From: an uncultured Eubacteriales bacterium
GTDB lineage: Bacteria; Bacillota_A; Clostridia; Lachnospirales; Cellulosilyticaceae
Direction: 5' to 3'
Assembly (NCBI GenBank): GCA_900556665.1
Contig: USPX01000033.1
Span: 1-14,147 of the forward strand
DNA: 14,147 nucleotides
The position numbers were made by a program, and so were the translations under genes. Under the pieces are notes generated by a model. It did no database searches. It was given only the letters and a program-made list of their open reading frames with translations, and was not told the DNA's origin. Positions 1-6,670 of the stretch are shown here, piece by piece; position 1 is the stretch's first letter; every line of letters begins with the position of its first letter.

Positions 1-63
1 CTCAGCTGGGAGAGCACCTGCCTTACAAGCAGGGGGTCACAGGTTCGAGCCCTGTAGCGACCA
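1..63 (+). tRNA. tRNA-Val (anticodon TAC), 5' end cut off by the window
   Basis: This is the 3' part of a valine tRNA. The anticodon arm is CCTGC (17-21), loop 22-28, GCAGG (29-33), with anticodon TAC at 24-26. The T arm carries GGTTCGAGCC, and the 3' acceptor strand GCGACC (57-62) is followed by discriminator A63. The 5' acceptor strand and part of the D stem lie before the window. The next bases are CT, so CCA is not encoded and must be added after transcription. It is the first of a tandem pair, 25 bases ahead of tRNA-Met, and is probably co-transcribed with it. Confidence 0.93.
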
Positions 64-88
64 CTCGGTATTAATTTAATACTTATAT

Positions 89-162
89 GGCGGAATAGCT
101 CAGTTGGCTAGAGCACACGGTTCATACCCGTGGTGTCATGGGTTCAAATCCCTTTTCCGCTA
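89..162 (+). tRNA. tRNA-Met (anticodon CAT), elongator type
   Basis: A complete 74-base cloverleaf. The acceptor stem pairs 89-95 with 155-161, starting with a G-U pair, and the discriminator is A162. The anticodon stem CACGG/CCGTG (116-120/128-132) encloses a loop with CAT at 123-125. The stem lacks the three consecutive G-C pairs of initiator tRNA, and the body resembles elongator tRNA-Met rather than the lysidine-modified tRNA-Ile2, although a CAT anticodon alone cannot separate these. The T stem has one U-U opposition (139 with 153). CCA is not encoded (162-164 reads ACT). Confidence 0.92.
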
Positions 163-171
163 CTTCTAAAG

Positions 172-210
172 AACACTTCAGTTTATATTAATAAGCTGGG
201 GTGTTTTTTT
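172..210 (+). terminator. Rho-independent terminator after the tRNA pair
   Basis: Bases 172-186 pair with 191-205 as a continuous 15-pair stem (three G-U pairs) around the loop ATTA, followed by a T run through 210. It ends the tRNA transcript before the HAD gene. Confidence 0.9.
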
Positions 211-235
211 GTATTATTTTATAATGTGTTATAAG
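209..235 (+). promoter_or_regulatory. Candidate promoter for the HAD hydrolase gene
   Basis: An extended -10, TG-T-TATAAG (227-235), is preceded by a weak -35, TTGTAT (209-214), at a short 15-base spacing. It lies just after the tRNA terminator. Transcription would start near 242, giving a leader of about 14 bases before the ATG at 256. The short spacing makes this tentative. Confidence 0.35.
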
Positions 236-255
236 ATAGATTTTAAGTAGGAAAT

Positions 256-1140
256 ATGATACCATGGAGAAAATCAGCTAATATTATCAAGAATAGTATA
301 GAAAGTGAGTATGGTGTGAAAAAACGATTATATATTTCAGATTTAGATGGTACACTATTAAATAATAAGAAAGAAATTACAGCCTATAGTAAAGCAACCT
401 TAAATGAGTTGATTGCAACAGGCGTGCAATTTTCTATAGCTACAGCAAGAACATCGGCTACAGTAGAAAGAATATTAGAAGGGCTTCATATTAATATTCC
501 TATTGTATTAATGAATGGGGTGGCATTATATGATTTGAAACAACATGCATATATTGATGTGGAGTATATAGAAAGTACGGCTTCAAAAGAAATAATGAGC
601 CGTTTAAATAAGGCTCAAAAAGGTGGCTTTATTTATACAATTGATGATGAAAGAGGTAAAGGACAATTAACAGCCCATTATAATAAGGCCTTAAATCCAT
701 ATGAGACAATATTTTATGAAGAACGTAAAAATGCTAAACTCTTTAAAAAGCATAACCCAGAAGATATAAGAAATATTATTTATTTTGTGTTTATGGATGA
801 AAAGAAGAAGATTGAAGAAATTGCACAGTTAATTAAAGATATAGAAGGAATAGATTATGCCTTATATAAAGATAATTATATGGAAGGTGCATATTTATTA
901 GAGGTATATAGTAAAAAGGCTTCTAAATCTAATGGTGTATCAAAAGTAAAACAGAGATGCGATTATGAGGAAATTGTTTGTTTTGGAGATAACTTAAATG
1001 ATCTTAGTATGTTCCATATTGCGGACTATAGCTATGCAATGTCTAATGCTGCTGATGAGTTAAAAGAAGTGGCAACTAAGGTGATTGCAAGTAATGAAGA
1101 AGATGGCGTAGCAAGATTTATTAAAAAGTTAGAAGGTTAG
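256..1140 (+). CDS. Cof-type HAD-superfamily phosphatase (subfamily IIB)
   Basis: Cytosolic Mg-dependent phosphatase of the Cof/YbiV-like HAD group, which dephosphorylates sugar phosphates, flavin precursors or similar small phosphates; the substrate cannot be read from sequence. Motif I is DLDGTLL (residues 29-35), with nucleophile D29 and acid/base D31. Motif II is the IATART region (61-66), motif III lysine is about K224 in ASKSNGV, and motif IV is GDNLND (244-249). The cap (about 90-210) lies between motifs II and III, as in type IIB. At 294 residues it is slightly long because 28 residues precede motif I, against about 8-10 in typical members. The ATG at 256 has an AGGA (249-252) only 4 bases upstream. 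An in-frame GTG at 316 would give a family-typical N terminus but has a weaker ribosome-binding site. ispF follows after 52 bases. Confidence 0.9.
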   Translation: MIPWRKSANIIKNSIESEYGVKKRLYISDLDGTLLNNKKEITAYSKATLNELIATGVQFSIATARTSATVERILEGLHINIPIVLMNGVALYDLKQHAYIDVEYIESTASKEIMSRLNKAQKGGFIYTIDDERGKGQLTAHYNKALNPYETIFYEERKNAKLFKKHNPEDIRNIIYFVFMDEKKKIEEIAQLIKDIEGIDYALYKDNYMEGAYLLEVYSKKASKSNGVSKVKQRCDYEEIVCFGDNLNDLSMFHIADYSYAMSNAADELKEVATKVIASNEEDGVARFIKKLEG

Positions 1141-1192
1141 GTATAATATATCGTACGGTAAATGTATAAAATAGTATAAAGGAGAGAAATAA

Positions 1193-1666
1193 ATGTTAAG
1201 AGTAGGTATGGGATATGATGTACATCAATTGGTAGAAGGTAGAAAGCTTATAATGGGCGGTGTAGAAATTGCACACGATAAGGGGTTATTAGGACATTCA
1301 GATGCAGATGTAGTAGTACATGCAATTATGGATGCATTAATAGGTGCAATAGCTGAAGGTGATATAGGAAAGCATTTTCCAGATACAGATCCTCAGTATA
1401 AGGGCATTTCAAGTATCAGTTTACTTGAACATGTAGGTAAGCTTTTAAAAGACAGAAAAGCAGTGATTCATAATATTGATGCAACAATTATTGCACAAAA
1501 GCCTAAGATGGCACCACATATTTTAGCGATGCGTGAGAATATTGCAAGGGCACTAGAAATAGAGGTAGGTCAAGTGAATATTAAAGCAACAACAGAAGAA
1601 AAGTTAGGTTTCACTGGTGCAGAACAAGGTATTTCTAGTCAAGCTATTGTTATGGTAGACTTATAA
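1193..1666 (+). CDS. ispF: 2-C-methyl-D-erythritol 2,4-cyclodiphosphate synthase
   Basis: Catalyses the fifth step of the MEP (non-mevalonate) isoprenoid pathway, cyclising CDP-methylerythritol 2-phosphate to the 2,4-cyclodiphosphate with release of CMP. Family members are homotrimers with an active-site metal at subunit interfaces. The N-terminal signature GMGYDVHQL supplies metal ligands D9 and H11, and [14 protein letters not shown] supplies H43. [12 protein letters not shown] (60-71) and [12 protein letters not shown] (131-142) are the other conserved blocks. The 157-residue length is normal. The ATG at 1193 follows AAAGGAG at about 8 bases. A TATAAT at 1142-1147, just after the HAD stop codon, may provide its own promoter, though no good -35 is visible. 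ispD, its usual partner, is not in the window. Confidence 0.97.
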   Translation: MLRVGMGYDVHQLVEGRKLIMGGVEIAHDKGLLGHSDADVVVHAIMDALIGAIAEGDIGKHFPDTDPQYKGISSISLLEHVGKLLKDRKAVIHNIDATIIAQKPKMAPHILAMRENIARALEIEVGQVNIKATTEEKLGFTGAEQGISSQAIVMVDL

Positions 1667-1725
1667 AAAGAGAGTAAAATTAGATTATATTGGGAATGGT
1701 ATAAGTAGTGGAAGGAATGAAGAAA

Positions 1726-1863
1726 ATGAAAGAGAAATATTATTGTCCAGATTGTCATCAGGAGGTAGAAGTTGTAGCAGCATGTGGAGCTACAAATTAC
1801 TTTTGCAATCACTGTAAAAAACTGATTTCTAGTAAAAAAGTTATTAAAAAGGATGAGAAATAA
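1726..1863 (+). CDS. Small zinc-ribbon protein (YfgJ-like C-terminal ribbon), 45 aa
   Basis: A short gene reading MKEKYYCPDCHQEVEV and ending TAA at 1861. Two cysteine pairs, C7-x2-C10 and C27-x2-C30, form one zinc ribbon. From memory, the pattern CPDCHQ - ACGA - YFC - LIS-KKV closely matches the second ribbon of E. coli YfgJ and related zinc-ribbon proteins, but the first ribbon is absent, so this is a one-ribbon version. The role is unknown; a single ribbon could bind zinc, nucleic acid or a protein partner. I chose the ATG at 1726 because GGAAGGA (1710-1716) sits 9 bases before it. An in-frame ATG at 1717 directly abuts that site and would add three residues. It follows ispF by 59 bases, with no terminator between them. 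Confidence 0.72.
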   Translation: MKEKYYCPDCHQEVEVVAACGATNYFCNHCKKLISSKKVIKKDEK

Positions 1864-1941
1864 GTTGTAAGTAGGTAGATATATTAATACGACTTATACA
1901 AGGGTGAATTTTATAAAAGTATAAAGACAAGGGGAGTGTGT

Positions 1942-2097
1942 ATGAAAAGAGTGTTAATAGGTATATTAATTGGATTAGAGTTAATATTTATGGGGCTTAT
2001 ATTTGTGTGGAAGAGGTATGATAGGATCAAGCCTATGGGACATAAAGTTATAAGAGTAAGAAAGTATGTTAAATTAAAACCAGAAACTTATAGGTAG
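1942..2097 (+). CDS. Small single-span membrane protein, 51 aa, unknown function
   Basis: A 51-codon frame from ATG 1942 to TAG 2097, with a good ribosome-binding site (AAGGGGAG) 5-6 bases upstream. Residues 4-23 are uniformly hydrophobic (LIGILIGLELIFMGLIFVW) and form one transmembrane helix. The remainder is short and strongly basic (KRY, HKVIRVRKYVK), which predicts a cytoplasmic C-terminal tail by the positive-inside rule. I recognise no family. It follows the zinc-ribbon gene by 78 bases, and the strong hairpin at 2133-2173 ends just downstream, so it looks like the last gene of the ispF transcript. A chance frame cannot be excluded, but the ribosome-binding site, the membrane profile and the terminator position support a gene. 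Confidence 0.55.
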   Translation: MKRVLIGILIGLELIFMGLIFVWKRYDRIKPMGHKVIRVRKYVKLKPETYR

Positions 2098-2132
2098 TCT
2101 GTCTTTAGTAATAAACTTATAATTTATGCAAT

Positions 2133-2173
2133 AAAAATACCGTAAACTAATACTATTAGTTTACGGTATTTTT
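2133..2173. terminator. Bidirectional terminator, 19-bp perfect hairpin
   Basis: Bases 2133-2151 are the exact reverse complement of 2155-2173, leaving a 3-base loop (ACT). The arms end in AAAAA and TTTTT, so each strand has its own U tail. It lies between the plus-strand small genes and the minus-strand P-loop gene, and would stop both. Confidence 0.92.
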
Positions 2174-2217
2174 ATATCTTACGTTATAGCATTTAATGAA
2201 TAAGTGAAAATTAGGGA

Positions 2218-3306
2218 TTAGATGAGAGACTTAATTTTTGAAAGGAGATCTTCATAAATGGCATCAATCTTAGTAAAGTCAGTTGCACTAATATAGTATT
2301 GTTCAAGGTCATCATGTAATGTTTTTGCATAAGAGAGTTCAGAAGTACCAGCACTTATTGTTTGTTTGTAACGTTTTTGAATATCAGAGAGTACTTCATG
2401 ATTGTTTTCATCTGTTTGAGGTGCAATAATTTCGGCATACATATCTACTAAATGGTCTTTTGTAAGGTCTGGTTCATATTCATGTGGGGCAGTACTATCA
2501 AATATACACACATCAAGCTCTGGAAGTAAAACCATATCTAAACTATCAGGGTCAAAACTACAATGATAAATTTCTGCATCAATACCACGTTCCTCAGCCA
2601 AATACATGAGTTTTTTAAGAAGTGTAGATTTACCAGAACCAGGACGGCCTTTGATATAATAATGTGTTTTAACGGTATTAATGATATTTGGTACAAAGTT
2701 TATAGAGCCTTTTGGTGTAGAAGCACCAAAGAAACGATGCATAATAGTTGCTTCTTTATCGAGTTTATTCATACCAATAATTTCATGTGCAACTTTAGTA
2801 GCTAATTGATCGGCTTTTTTAAAGTCCATGCTATCAATATAGATTTTTTCCCATTCATCATGAATAAGTAAGGCGTCAGCGAAGTGTTTATAAGCTTTAG
2901 GATAAGCGCCACTAATTTCTTGTTGCAAATAAAGGATTTCTTTTTTATGTTTTTCAAGTTCAGGGATATTCCAAGCTACGCCTAGATTTACATATTCTTC
3001 AATAGCACCAGGAGCCTTTGGTTCAATAACATGAGGTGCTGTACCATCTACAATAGCGACACTAAGCTTACGAATAACAATACCATCTAAAGAATCTGGG
3101 TCAGAAGAACAATGAATATAATCAACATCAAAGCCTTCATTAGCAAAATAAGTACCTACTTTTTTCATAAGAGAAGATTTCCCTGTTCCAGGGCCACCTT
3201 TTAATATATATATTTTATTAAGCATATTGAGATTTGAATCAAAAAGATTTCTAAATCCCTTTGCACTATTTGCACATACGAAATAATGTTTAATATAACC
3301 TGACAT
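2218..3306 (-). CDS. Tandem P-loop ATPase of unknown function (PRK06851-like), 362 aa
   Basis: A predicted soluble ATPase with two similar nucleotide-binding halves. Numbered from the start chosen here, half 1 has Walker A GGPGTGKS (37-44), the motif HCSSDPDSLD (65-74) and a Walker-B-like strand VAIVDGTAPH (83-92). Half 2 repeats these as GRPGSGKST (220-228), HCSFDPDSLD (248-257) and VCIFDSTAPH (266-275). This matches a conserved Firmicutes family of uncharacterised proteins (PRK06851, from memory). No DNA-binding, membrane or protease domain is evident, and substrate and role are unknown. The longest frame begins at 3339, but that ATG lacks a ribosome-binding site and falls at the predicted transcription start. 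The ATG at 3306 follows AAGGAA by 8 bases and gives MSGYIKHYF, the family-like N terminus. It is divergent from the MATE exporter. Confidence 0.85.
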   Translation of the reverse strand: MSGYIKHYFVCANSAKGFRNLFDSNLNMLNKIYILKGGPGTGKSSLMKKVGTYFANEGFDVDYIHCSSDPDSLDGIVIRKLSVAIVDGTAPHVIEPKAPGAIEEYVNLGVAWNIPELEKHKKEILYLQQEISGAYPKAYKHFADALLIHDEWEKIYIDSMDFKKADQLATKVAHEIIGMNKLDKEATIMHRFFGASTPKGSINFVPNIINTVKTHYYIKGRPGSGKSTLLKKLMYLAEERGIDAEIYHCSFDPDSLDMVLLPELDVCIFDSTAPHEYEPDLTKDHLVDMYAEIIAPQTDENNHEVLSDIQKRYKQTISAGTSELSYAKTLHDDLEQYYISATDFTKIDAIYEDLLSKIKSLI

Positions 3307-3343
3307 AAGGCCACTTCCTTGAATGATTAGTTTTTTCATAAAT

Positions 3344-3372
3344 ATAATATGTAATACTTATTAAAATGTTAA
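3344..3372 (-). promoter_or_regulatory. Promoter for the tandem P-loop ATPase gene
   Basis: On the minus strand, TTAACA (3372-3367) and TATTAT (3349-3344) are separated by 17 bases, and each matches its sigma-A consensus at 5 of 6 positions. Transcription would start near 3337, inside the upstream ATG codon (3339-3337), which supports the inner start at 3306 and a leader of about 30 bases. Confidence 0.55.
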
Positions 3373-3419
3373 AGAAAAGGTAAAAAATGTAATAAAGTAA
3401 ATGGGGCTGTTTTTTGATG

Positions 3420-3447
3420 TTGTATAGATATAAAGATTGTATTATAC
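3420..3447 (+). promoter_or_regulatory. Candidate promoter for the MATE exporter gene
   Basis: TTGTAT (3420-3425) and TTATAC (3442-3447) have a 16-base spacer and lie 36 bases before the MATE start codon. The match is moderate and the sequence is AT-rich, so it is tentative. Confidence 0.35.
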
Positions 3448-3483
3448 TCAGTAAGTATGGAATATAGGAAATAGGAGGGAAAA

Positions 3484-4857
3484 ATGAGTAGAGATATAGA
3501 ATTATCAAATGAACCAATAGGGAAATTATTAATAAAATACTCTATACCAGCTATTATAGGGATGCTTGTAAACTCATTATATAATGTAGTAGACCGTATA
3601 TTTATAGGCAATATACCGGATATAGGTTATTTGGCTATAACAGGTGTAGGAATTACAATGCCTATTTTAACTATTATATTAGGTCTTGCAATGCTTGTTG
3701 GAATAGGTGCCACTTCACTAATTTCTATTAGGTTAGGACAAGGAAAAAAGGAAGAAGCTGAAAAGGTTTTAGGAAATGCTGTAACTATTGCAGTGATTAT
3801 GGGAATTATATTAATGATTTGTGGTATGTTATTTGCCGGGGAATTGTTAGGTGCTTTTGGTGGAAATGAGCAAACAATTCCTTATGGCAAGCAGTATATT
3901 AATATATTTTTATTAGGAACGATTTTTAATGTAAGTAGTTTTGTATTTACAAGTATTATGCGTGCTGATGGCAATCCTAAAATGTCGGCTGCTTGCATGA
4001 TTATTGGTTGTGTAATTAATGTTATATTAGATGCAGTATGTATTTTTGGTTTAAATATGGGGATTCAAGGAGCTGCATTAGCTACAATTATTTCACAAGT
4101 TGTTACAGCAGTTATAGGTCTATATTATTTTACAAAAGGGAAGTCAAATCTTAAATTACATAAGGAAAATCTAAAGCTAAAAGGTTTCATTGTGAAATCA
4201 ATATTTGTTATAGGAACAGCGCCATGTGCCATGCAATTAGCAATTAGTCTGGTACAAGTTGTAATGAATAAAGTTTTAAATGAGACAGGTGGACAAATTG
4301 CTATTGGTGCAATGACTTCGATTAGTGCTATTGTAATGTTAGTATTAATGCCGATTTTTGGTATTAATCAAGGTGCACAACCAATCATTGGTTACAACTA
4401 TGGTGCTAAAAATTATGAGCGTGCTAAAAAAACAAGTTTATTAGCAATGGGATTTGCAACAGTAATTTTAGTAATTGGATTTGCCATTATCCAGCTAGCA
4501 CCTGCTACCTTTATAAAAATGTTTGATGGGGATGGCACAATGTTAGAGATTGCTACGCCAGGCCTTAGATTATATACAATTACAATGCCAATCTTAGCAG
4601 TATCTATTATGGGCTCAAACTATTTCCAAGCTATAGGAAAAGCTAAAATGGCAACATTTCTTAGTTTATTAAGACAAGTAGTTATTTTAATTCCAGTAAT
4701 TCTTATTATGGCTAAAGTAGGTGGACTTAAAGGGGTATGGCTCGCACAACCAATGAGTGATATGATTTCAACTGTTATTGTTGCAGCAATATTAATAAAA
4801 GAATTTAAAGGTTATAAAGTGGCAATAAGCCAATCTATATCAGAGCAGAATATATAG
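3484..4857 (+). CDS. MATE-family multidrug/toxin efflux transporter
   Basis: An inner-membrane exporter of the MATE family, which expels cationic drugs or metabolites in exchange for Na+ or H+. The 457-residue length and about 12 hydrophobic segments fit the family. The N terminus NEPIGKLLIKYSIPAIIGML and the block LYNVVDRIFIGN are typical of the clostridial/MepA-like branch. The second half repeats the fold, with FGINQGAQPIIGYNYGAKNY as the conserved block that opens it. The substrate cannot be predicted. The ribosome-binding site AGGAGG (3473-3478) precedes the ATG by 5 bases. It is transcribed alone, divergently from the P-loop ATPase and convergently with luxS. Confidence 0.93.
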   Translation: MSRDIELSNEPIGKLLIKYSIPAIIGMLVNSLYNVVDRIFIGNIPDIGYLAITGVGITMPILTIILGLAMLVGIGATSLISIRLGQGKKEEAEKVLGNAVTIAVIMGIILMICGMLFAGELLGAFGGNEQTIPYGKQYINIFLLGTIFNVSSFVFTSIMRADGNPKMSAACMIIGCVINVILDAVCIFGLNMGIQGAALATIISQVVTAVIGLYYFTKGKSNLKLHKENLKLKGFIVKSIFVIGTAPCAMQLAISLVQVVMNKVLNETGGQIAIGAMTSISAIVMLVLMPIFGINQGAQPIIGYNYGAKNYERAKKTSLLAMGFATVILVIGFAIIQLAPATFIKMFDGDGTMLEIATPGLRLYTITMPILAVSIMGSNYFQAIGKAKMATFLSLLRQVVILIPVILIMAKVGGLKGVWLAQPMSDMISTVIVAAILIKEFKGYKVAISQSISEQNI

Positions 4858-4920
4858 ATGCATAAGATATATGGATTTATAAATGTATTAGTATATAAAG
4901 ATACTCTTATATAAAATAAA

Positions 4921-4978
4921 AGAGGGGCTATAGATGATCTTTACCATTTCAAGGTATATGATAATCTATAGTCCCTTT
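4921..4978 (-). terminator. Hairpin terminator between MATE gene and luxS, mainly serving luxS
   Basis: Bases 4921-4935 pair with 4964-4978 (15 pairs, with G-U wobbles). A smaller inner stem is possible (TACC at 4942-4945 with GGTA). Read on the minus strand, the stem is followed by a T-rich tail (TCTTTTATTTTAT), a good terminator for luxS. On the plus strand the tail is weaker, so it may only partly stop MATE transcription. Confidence 0.75.
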
Positions 4979-4998
4979 AATAATATTACACCCTAATA

Positions 4999-5478
4999 TT
5001 ATTGTGGATAAACTAAGTTTGCAGGTGTTAATTTAAGAAGCGTTTCTTCTAAGTATTTTTTAGCTTCATAATTTGCCATTGGTAAATTAAGATCTAAGTA
5101 ATTACCACAATCTCTAGCTGTAGCACCTGGAATTTCACCTTGGAAGTTTGCTACAAACTCAAAGAGTTCAGTAATAAGTGGTGCAATAGCTTCTGAGCTT
5201 CTATCACCTTTTAAGATAAGGTAGAAACCTGTACGACATCCCATTGGCCCAAAGTAGATTACTTCATCAGCAAACTCTTTATGGTTACGAAGGAATGTTG
5301 CACCAATATGTTCAATAGCATGAATTTCTGCTGTGTTCATAACTGGTTCTAAGTTAGGTCTTTTCATACGTAAGTCATAAGTTGTAACCGCTACATCGTT
5401 AACATAGTCTACACGTGATGTGTAAATACCTGGTAATAAATCAATGTGGTTTACGGTAAAACTTGCAATTTTTTTCAT
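4999..5478 (-). CDS. luxS: S-ribosylhomocysteine lyase, AI-2 synthase
   Basis: Cleaves S-ribosylhomocysteine to homocysteine and DPD, the precursor of autoinducer-2, in the activated-methyl cycle. It is a cytosolic homodimer with a divalent metal. The metal-binding HxxEH motif is HAIEH (H53, H57), and the third ligand is C124 in RDCGNY. The likely catalytic bases are E56 and C81, the latter in GPMGCRTGFY. The 159 residues are full length. The start is well supported by AAGGAGG about 8 bases before the ATG at 5478. It stands alone: no pfs/mtnN, metE or other methyl-cycle gene is adjacent. It is divergent from trpS, and the short leader leaves no room for a SAM or SAH riboswitch. Confidence 0.98.
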   Translation of the reverse strand: MKKIASFTVNHIDLLPGIYTSRVDYVNDVAVTTYDLRMKRPNLEPVMNTAEIHAIEHIGATFLRNHKEFADEVIYFGPMGCRTGFYLILKGDRSSEAIAPLITELFEFVANFQGEIPGATARDCGNYLDLNLPMANYEAKKYLEETLLKLTPANLVYPQ

Positions 5479-5509
5479 TATTATAGCCTCCTTAAGTGCT
5501 TATGAACAT

Positions 5510-5526
5510 ATTATATGATAATTATC
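5510..5526 (-). promoter_or_regulatory. luxS -10 element with adjacent palindrome
   Basis: A consensus TATAAT on the minus strand (5515-5510) lies 31 bases before the luxS ATG. No good -35 is seen at 17 bases (TGTACG). Immediately upstream is the perfect palindrome GATAATTATC (5517-5526), in the spacer where a repressor could bind. The AT-rich setting lowers confidence. Confidence 0.4.
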
Positions 5527-5556
5527 AGCATTCGTACAGAACTATTGACTTTTCCC

Positions 5557-5585
5557 TTGATTTAACAGAAGTTGTCTGATAACAT
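5557..5585 (+). promoter_or_regulatory. Promoter for trpS
   Basis: TTGATT (5557-5562), a 17-base spacer, then an extended -10, TG-A-TAACAT (5577-5585). Transcription would start near 5592, about 30 bases before the trpS ATG, too short for a T-box leader. Confidence 0.5.
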
Positions 5586-5621
5586 TAAAGAAGATAAAAA
5601 ACTAAGAGAGGTGCACGAAAA

Positions 5622-6629
5622 ATGAGTGAACAGAAGAAGATTATTTTTAGTGGTATGCAACCATCAGGTACGATTACCTTAGGAAATTATTTAGGTGCCC
5701 TTAAAAATTGGACAAATTTACAAGATGAGTATAATAGCTTATATTGTATCGTAGATATGCATGCAATTACAGTAAGACAAGATCCAGCTACACTTAGAAA
5801 AAATGCTAGAGATTTAATGATGCTTTATATTGCAGCAGGACTTGATCCAGAGAAAAATATTATTTACATGCAATCTCATGTATCAGCACATGCTGAACTT
5901 GCTTGGATTCTTAATTGTTTTACTTATATGGGTGAACTTGGACGTATGACACAGTTCAAAGATAAATCTCAAAAACACGGTGACAATATTAACGCAGGAC
6001 TCTTTACATATCCAGTCCTTATGGCAGCAGATATTTTACTTTATCAAACAGATTTAGTACCAGTAGGAGTAGATCAAAGACAACACTTAGAACTTGCACG
6101 TGATATTGCCATCAGATTTAACAATGCATATGGTGAGACATTCAAAGTACCAGAAGGTTACATTCCAAAGGTTGGCGCAAAAATCATGAGTCTTCAAGAA
6201 CCAACTAAGAAAATGTCTAAATCTGATGAAGATGAAAATGCAGTAATCAGAATTACAGATGCACCAGAAGTTATTATGCGTAAATTTAAACGTGCTGTAA
6301 CAGACTCTGAAGCAGTAGTACGTTTTGATGAAGTAAATAAACCAGGTATTAGTAACTTAATGACAATCTACTCATCTATTACAGGTAAAACAATGGATGA
6401 GATTGAAACTGAGTTTGCTGGTAAAGGTTACGGTGATTTTAAAATGGCAGTTGGAGAAGCTGTAGTAGAAGAACTTCGTCCACTTCAAACACGTTTCAAA
6501 GAACTTTCACAAGATAAAGCATATATTGATGGGATCATCAAAGCAAATGCAGAGAAAGCAAATTACCTTGCAACAAAAACACTTCGCAAGGTTCAAAAGA
6601 AAGTTGGTTTCCCACCAATTATTCGTTAA
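5622..6629 (+). CDS. trpS: Tryptophan-tRNA ligase
   Basis: Charges tRNA-Trp with tryptophan using ATP; a cytosolic class Ic homodimer. The ATP-binding signature near the N terminus is PSGTITLGNYLGA (14-26), the family's form of the HIGH motif. The second signature is KMSKS (197-201). DLVPVGVDQRQHLELARDIA (144-163) is the conserved core block, and the C terminus VGFPPIIR is intact. The 335-residue length is standard. GAGAGGTG precedes the ATG by about 9 bases. Codon use leans to CGT and CTT more than in the neighbouring HAD gene, in keeping with high expression. No T-box leader precedes it and no trp biosynthesis genes are adjacent. Confidence 0.98.
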   Translation: MSEQKKIIFSGMQPSGTITLGNYLGALKNWTNLQDEYNSLYCIVDMHAITVRQDPATLRKNARDLMMLYIAAGLDPEKNIIYMQSHVSAHAELAWILNCFTYMGELGRMTQFKDKSQKHGDNINAGLFTYPVLMAADILLYQTDLVPVGVDQRQHLELARDIAIRFNNAYGETFKVPEGYIPKVGAKIMSLQEPTKKMSKSDEDENAVIRITDAPEVIMRKFKRAVTDSEAVVRFDEVNKPGISNLMTIYSSITGKTMDEIETEFAGKGYGDFKMAVGEAVVEELRPLQTRFKELSQDKAYIDGIIKANAEKANYLATKTLRKVQKKVGFPPIIR

Positions 6630-6640
6630 TGAAATGCAGT

Positions 6641-6662
6641 TTTAATCTAAGTTTAGATTAAA
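6641..6662. repeat. Short inverted repeat after trpS
   Basis: Bases 6641-6650 are the reverse complement of 6653-6662 with a 2-base spacer. It is AT-rich, lies between the trpS stop and the larger terminator hairpin, and lacks a T run of its own. It may be a weak terminator or an mRNA-end structure. Confidence 0.5.
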
Positions 6663-6670
6663 GTTAAAAT

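Noticed and set aside
89..162. tRNA-Ile2 or initiator tRNA identity for the CAT tRNA
   Set aside because: The anticodon stem lacks the three G-C pairs of initiator tRNA, and the overall sequence resembles elongator tRNA-Met more than tRNA-Ile2 as I recall them.
2563..2805. Open frame on the plus strand inside the P-loop ATPase gene
   Set aside because: Antisense to a clear coding gene, with no recognisable domain; a shadow of the real frame.
3290..3611. Two overlapping minus-strand open frames across the P-loop/MATE intergenic region
   Set aside because: They cover the promoter region and antisense MATE sequence. Composition is I/Y/F/L-rich, as expected from AT-rich noncoding DNA, and there is no ribosome-binding site or homology.
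5479..5621. T-box leader for trpS or SAM/SAH riboswitch for luxS
   Set aside because: Predicted leaders are about 25-30 bases, and no T-box motif, antiterminator or riboswitch core is visible.
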